This document shows positions 62,112 through 64,000 of a stretch of 64,000 nt of DNA, in pieces. The notes under the pieces are model-generated. The model made no database searches, was not told where the DNA came from, and saw only the letters and a program-made list of their open reading frames with translations. The DNA is from CAUPWF01 sp963515125. GTDB taxonomy: Bacteria > Bacillota > Clostridia > Lachnospirales > Lachnospiraceae. Location: the NCBI GenBank assembly GCA_052116865.1, contig JBQKKG010000005.1:1-64000 (forward strand). The letters run 5' to 3'. Positions within the stretch are counted from its first letter, which is position 1; the number at the start of each line of letters is the position of its first letter. The translations under genes were made by a program, and so were the position numbers.

Positions 62112-62180
62112 ATGCAAAGAAAAGTAGCTGTAGTAGAAGATTTGGATGGAAACAAGATTGGTGTTATTCATCGCATATAA
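62112..62180 (+). pseudogene. 5' fragment of an unidentified gene
   Basis: An ATG behind GGAGG gives 22 codons (QRKVAVVEDLDGNKIGVIHR) before a TAA created where it joins HNH-nuclease sequence. The ribosome site is good, so this is probably a real gene start cut by a recombination event. Confidence 0.4.
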
Positions 62181-62439
62181 AGCCATGGAAGGATTCGGAT
62201 AATACAGACAGGGTAGATGGGGATAAAGGCTTATCATTAACTCCTACATATGATAGATTATTTGATCAAGGGTATATTTCGTGTACGGATGATAAACAAC
62301 TTTTGGTCTCAAGCAAATTAAACAAGAATATATAGAGGCATTAAATCTTGTGAGTGGACAAATTATAGAAAAATTGGTTTTGACAGAGAAACGAAAAAAG
62401 TATTTGAACTTCCACCGGTCCAAGAAATTTATAGATTAG
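62168..62439 (+). pseudogene. HNH restriction endonuclease C-terminal remnant
   Basis: SSHIKPWKDSDNTDRVDGDK, then LTPTYDRLFDQGYISCTDDK match the H-I-x-P-W...N-G-x-x-L-x-x-x-x-D-x-x-F-D core of HNH restriction enzymes. After a shift near 62333 it continues EALNLVSGQIIEKLVLTEKR and KKYLNFHRSKKFID. The N-terminal part is missing. Confidence 0.65.
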
Positions 62440-62502
62440 GTAAAAAGCTTTTGTGTGGAAAGAGGAAGAAGTTGTAAGAGATATAAGTGTATGGAGGGAT
62501 AC

Positions 62503-62733
62503 TATGACAAGAATTACAAAGTCTATCAAAGGAACAGGAAAAATTAGTGCGAGAATATCAGAAGTAGAATGCGTGTATAATGTCGGGATTTCAAAAGGCG
62601 AAAATATGTATCATTTTCAATATTTGGTTCGTCAGATAGACAAAATGAGGGATCAGCGAGTTAAGTACTTCATATAGACAAGGAAACCGCCGTGAAGCTT
62701 GTGGATATACTTAGAAAAGAGTTTGCTTTATAG
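62503..62733 (+). pseudogene. Small conserved protein with a frameshift
   Basis: ATG, then TRITKSIKGTGKISARISEV, ECVYNVGISKGENMYHFQYL, VRQIDKMRDQRVKYFI and a TAG. A neighbouring frame then continues IDKETAVKLVDILRKEFAL to a TAG at 62731. The two halves read as one protein of about 75 residues of unknown function, likely part of the mobile element at this end. It is broken as written. Confidence 0.5.
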
Positions 62734-62804
62734 AAATGTTTTTTTAGAGGAACATCTGGTCACGATGACCAAAAGTGACTAAGTACCAAGATTAAGGTTT
62801 TAGG

Positions 62805-62878
62805 GGATACCCTAAAGTGAACAGCCTGGCTGGTCAGCGGTTCTAATGCGTTAAGTTCATGCAACTTTAGGCGTATCC
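62805..62878 (+). ncRNA. Structured leader or counter-transcript-type RNA candidate
   Basis: GGATACCCTAAAG and TGAAC pair with the matching GTTCA, CTTTAGG and GTATCC blocks at 62855-62878, closing a loop of about 30 bases (with a five-base bulge). The pairing is long enough to be selected. Orientation and function are unknown. Confidence 0.4.
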
Positions 62879-62974
62879 TGTTTCCGTTTTTTCTTTTTAA
62901 TCAAGTATACCAAACGGATGGTCAGTCGTTCTGACGGAGTATCCGCAATCCCTTGATTTTACTGCCTTTTTGAA

Positions 62975-63082
62975 AAACGGATTATCCGTATAGGTCAGCC
63001 TTGCTGATGAGAACATATAATAAATAAAAAGCTATCCTGACCAAACGGACAGGATGTCTGTTTTATAAACGGAACATCCGTA
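62975..63082. repeat. Palindromic repeat pair AAACGGA-N2-ATCCGTA
   Basis: AAACGGATTATCCGTA (62975-62990) and AAACGGAACATCCGTA (63067-63082) are 14 of 16 identical and each self-complementary. Two further AAACGGA half-copies lie at 62912 and 63043. They may be iterons or initiator-binding sites. Confidence 0.5.
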
Positions 63083-63146
63083 ATGTCTTATTTCTAGGGA
63101 ATGACAGATGTTCTGTCTCTATTACAAATTTAATATTTCGTTACAC

Positions 63147-63186
63147 AAGAAGTTTGATAGGAATTACTTATCAGGCTTCTTTTTTG
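63147..63186 (+). terminator. Intrinsic terminator
   Basis: AAGAAGTTTGATA pairs with TATCAGGCTTCTT (two G-U pairs) and is followed by at least six T residues. Confidence 0.8.
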
Positions 63187-63282
63187 TTTGTCTAAATTTC
63201 GGGAATACAGATCAGATAGATTTTCTAACCCTTGAAAAGAACAAGAAATAAAAAAATATATAACTTTTTGCAAAGATATTTA

Positions 63283-63322
63283 GCAATCAGCATTTTTTCG
63301 ACCCAAATACTTTGTGAAAGGA
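63283..63322 (+). repeat. Copy of the 4.3-kb repeat, ahead of the initiator gene
   Basis: GCAATCAGCATTTTT followed by CCCAAATACTTTGTGAAAGGA is the better-preserved copy of the sequence at 4329-4372. It lies 65 bases before the RepA-like start and may be part of its promoter or leader. Confidence 0.45.
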
Positions 63323-63387
63323 GACAATGACAAGAAAAAATGAATACAGATTAAACTCATGCGAAAGAGAAGGGAGGAAAGATACGA

Positions 63388-63882
63388 ATGCATGACTTAC
63401 GATTTTTATCAAAAGAAACGAGATTATCCAATTATTCCACCATCCCCAATGAACTATATGGATCAGGTATCAGCAGTACCGCAATGATCGTATATGCAAA
63501 ACTCTTGAATAGAGCCAATCTATCCATCAGTAACGGACGTGTAGATGAGCTTGGAAGAGTCTATGTATTCTATCGCGTTGAAGATCTGGCAGACGAGATC
63601 GGACGAAGTACATCAACAATAAAAGAGAATATCAATGAACTTGTAGAAGCAGGTCTTATTGAAAAGAGAAGAGCTGACAAAGGACGAGCCAATCTGATTT
63701 TTGTAAAGGTTCCAGAATTCAGTCTGACAGACGGAAAATCAACTGTTTATGGGTCAGATAATAAGCCATTTAACAGTGGAAAAAGTAACTATGTAACAGG
63801 TGGAAAATCAGCCCCTAATAACTATAAGAATAAAACAAATATAATAACGAATTACAATTTTGAAGAAGGAGAAAGTTTATAA
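63388..63882 (+). CDS. RepA-type replication initiator (N-terminal-domain) protein
   Basis: A 164-residue protein resembling the N-terminal domain of RepA-like initiators. It shows the opening RFLSKETRLSNYSTIPNELY, then AMIVYAKLLNRANLSI, and a winged helix VEDLADEIGRSTSTIKENIN, ELVEAGLIEKRRADKGRANL. A Ser/Asn/Lys-rich tail (GGKSAPNNYKNKTN) follows. It would bind origin DNA of a plasmid-like integrative element; the adjacent DnaC-like gene supports this. GGGAGGAAAG precedes the ATG. It is shorter than classical RepA_N proteins (over 300 residues), so an accessory or regulatory role is possible. Confidence 0.7.
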   Translation: MHDLRFLSKETRLSNYSTIPNELYGSGISSTAMIVYAKLLNRANLSISNGRVDELGRVYVFYRVEDLADEIGRSTSTIKENINELVEAGLIEKRRADKGRANLIFVKVPEFSLTDGKSTVYGSDNKPFNSGKSNYVTGGKSAPNNYKNKTNIITNYNFEEGESL

Positions 63883-64000
63883 ATGATGGAGAAAAAGAGT
63901 GCAACAATAAAAAAATGTGAGGTCTGTGGAGAGGATTTAGAAATGTTATTTCCAAACGGACCAGTCTTTGGAATGGATTGTCATCCGAGGATGTGTGAAT
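63883..64000 (+). CDS. Probable DnaC-like helicase loader, 5' end (cut by window)
   Basis: ATG (or the next codon, also ATG) directly follows the initiator stop. The first 39 codons encode a zinc-ribbon start, IKKCEVCGEDLEML, then GPVFGMDCHPRMCE, as found ahead of the AAA+ domain in DnaC/IstB-type loaders of mobile elements. The ATPase domain itself lies beyond the window, so the assignment is provisional. Confidence 0.5.
   Translation, partial: MMEKKSATIKKCEVCGEDLEMLFPNGPVFGMDCHPRMCE

Larger units (their letters stand above)
62734..63387. other. Leader/control region of the replication module
   Basis: No gene in about 650 bases. It contains a long-range hairpin, two near-identical palindromic repeats, a terminator and the repeat shared with 4.3 kb, listed separately. 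The layout (structured RNA, repeats, then an initiator gene) is that of a replication origin or initiator-control region of a plasmid-like element. Confidence 0.5.

Noticed and set aside
1..64000. CRISPR array, rRNA or tRNA genes
   Set aside because: No regularly spaced repeats and no recognisable cloverleaf or rRNA sequence were seen on either strand.

Overview
The window is AT-rich DNA with purine-rich Shine-Dalgarno sites and frequent TTG starts. It looks like the chromosome of a gut-type Clostridia, most likely Lachnospiraceae. This rests on the low GC, desulfoferrodoxin and hemerythrin-type oxygen/NO defence, a BilS-like flavodoxin, and the style of the mobile elements; no rRNA or tRNA is present to settle it.

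Layout. 1-1.5 kb: a cut-off IS1380-type transposase and two decayed genes (LysE-type exporter, BilS-like flavodoxin). 1.7-9.7 kb: a nitrosative/oxidative-stress and metal cluster (DUF488, two hemerythrins, DUF1858, ferredoxin, nitrous-oxide-stimulated-promoter protein, DUF4405 membrane protein, P1B-type ATPase, HMA metal-binding protein, Ric-like protein, Crp/Fnr regulator, and a scrap of hcp). Three promoters here carry FNR-like sites at exactly the same distance from a -10 box, so they are probably targets of the local regulator. 9.8-19.3 kb: decayed mobile DNA (transposase scrap, MobC, HNH protein, XRE regulator, an IS110 element with a probable bridge-RNA region, ParM/ParR-like pair, MobC and relaxase with internal stops). 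19.1-29.1 kb: a type I restriction-modification locus (hsdM, hsdS, two extra genes, hsdR) followed by a HEPN/PUA-like protein. 29.9-33.5 kb: a three-gene cassette in which an NB-ARC/TPR STAND ATPase and two flanking proteins all carry the same short N-terminal Gly-Gly-Gln...Gln-Asn-Asn motif. This is the best candidate for an undescribed defence system.

34.1-35.8 kb is an IS30 element with matching inverted ends. 35.8-54.3 kb is mostly ordinary chromosome: a DUF2268 protease with a frameshifted TipA-type MerR regulator, an O-acyltransferase/SGNH pair, a chemotaxis receptor, an L25-family protein, a diguanylate cyclase, desulfoferrodoxin, plsY, a Nudix hydrolase, deoB, and a three-gene glycosyltransferase/deacetylase/LPG-flippase-like operon. 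54.4-62 kb is a second defence region: a broken AAA+ gene coupled to a SIR2/AbiH-like protein, then a membrane protein, a NERD nuclease and a large HEPN-ended protein. 61.7-64 kb holds frameshifted scraps and then the start of another mobile element (structured leader, palindromic repeats, RepA-like initiator, DnaC-like loader running off the end).

A recurring oddity is that seven otherwise well-preserved reading frames carry exactly one in-frame stop (five are TAG), and several others have single-base deletions. This is consistent with decay of mobile DNA, but sequence error should be excluded.
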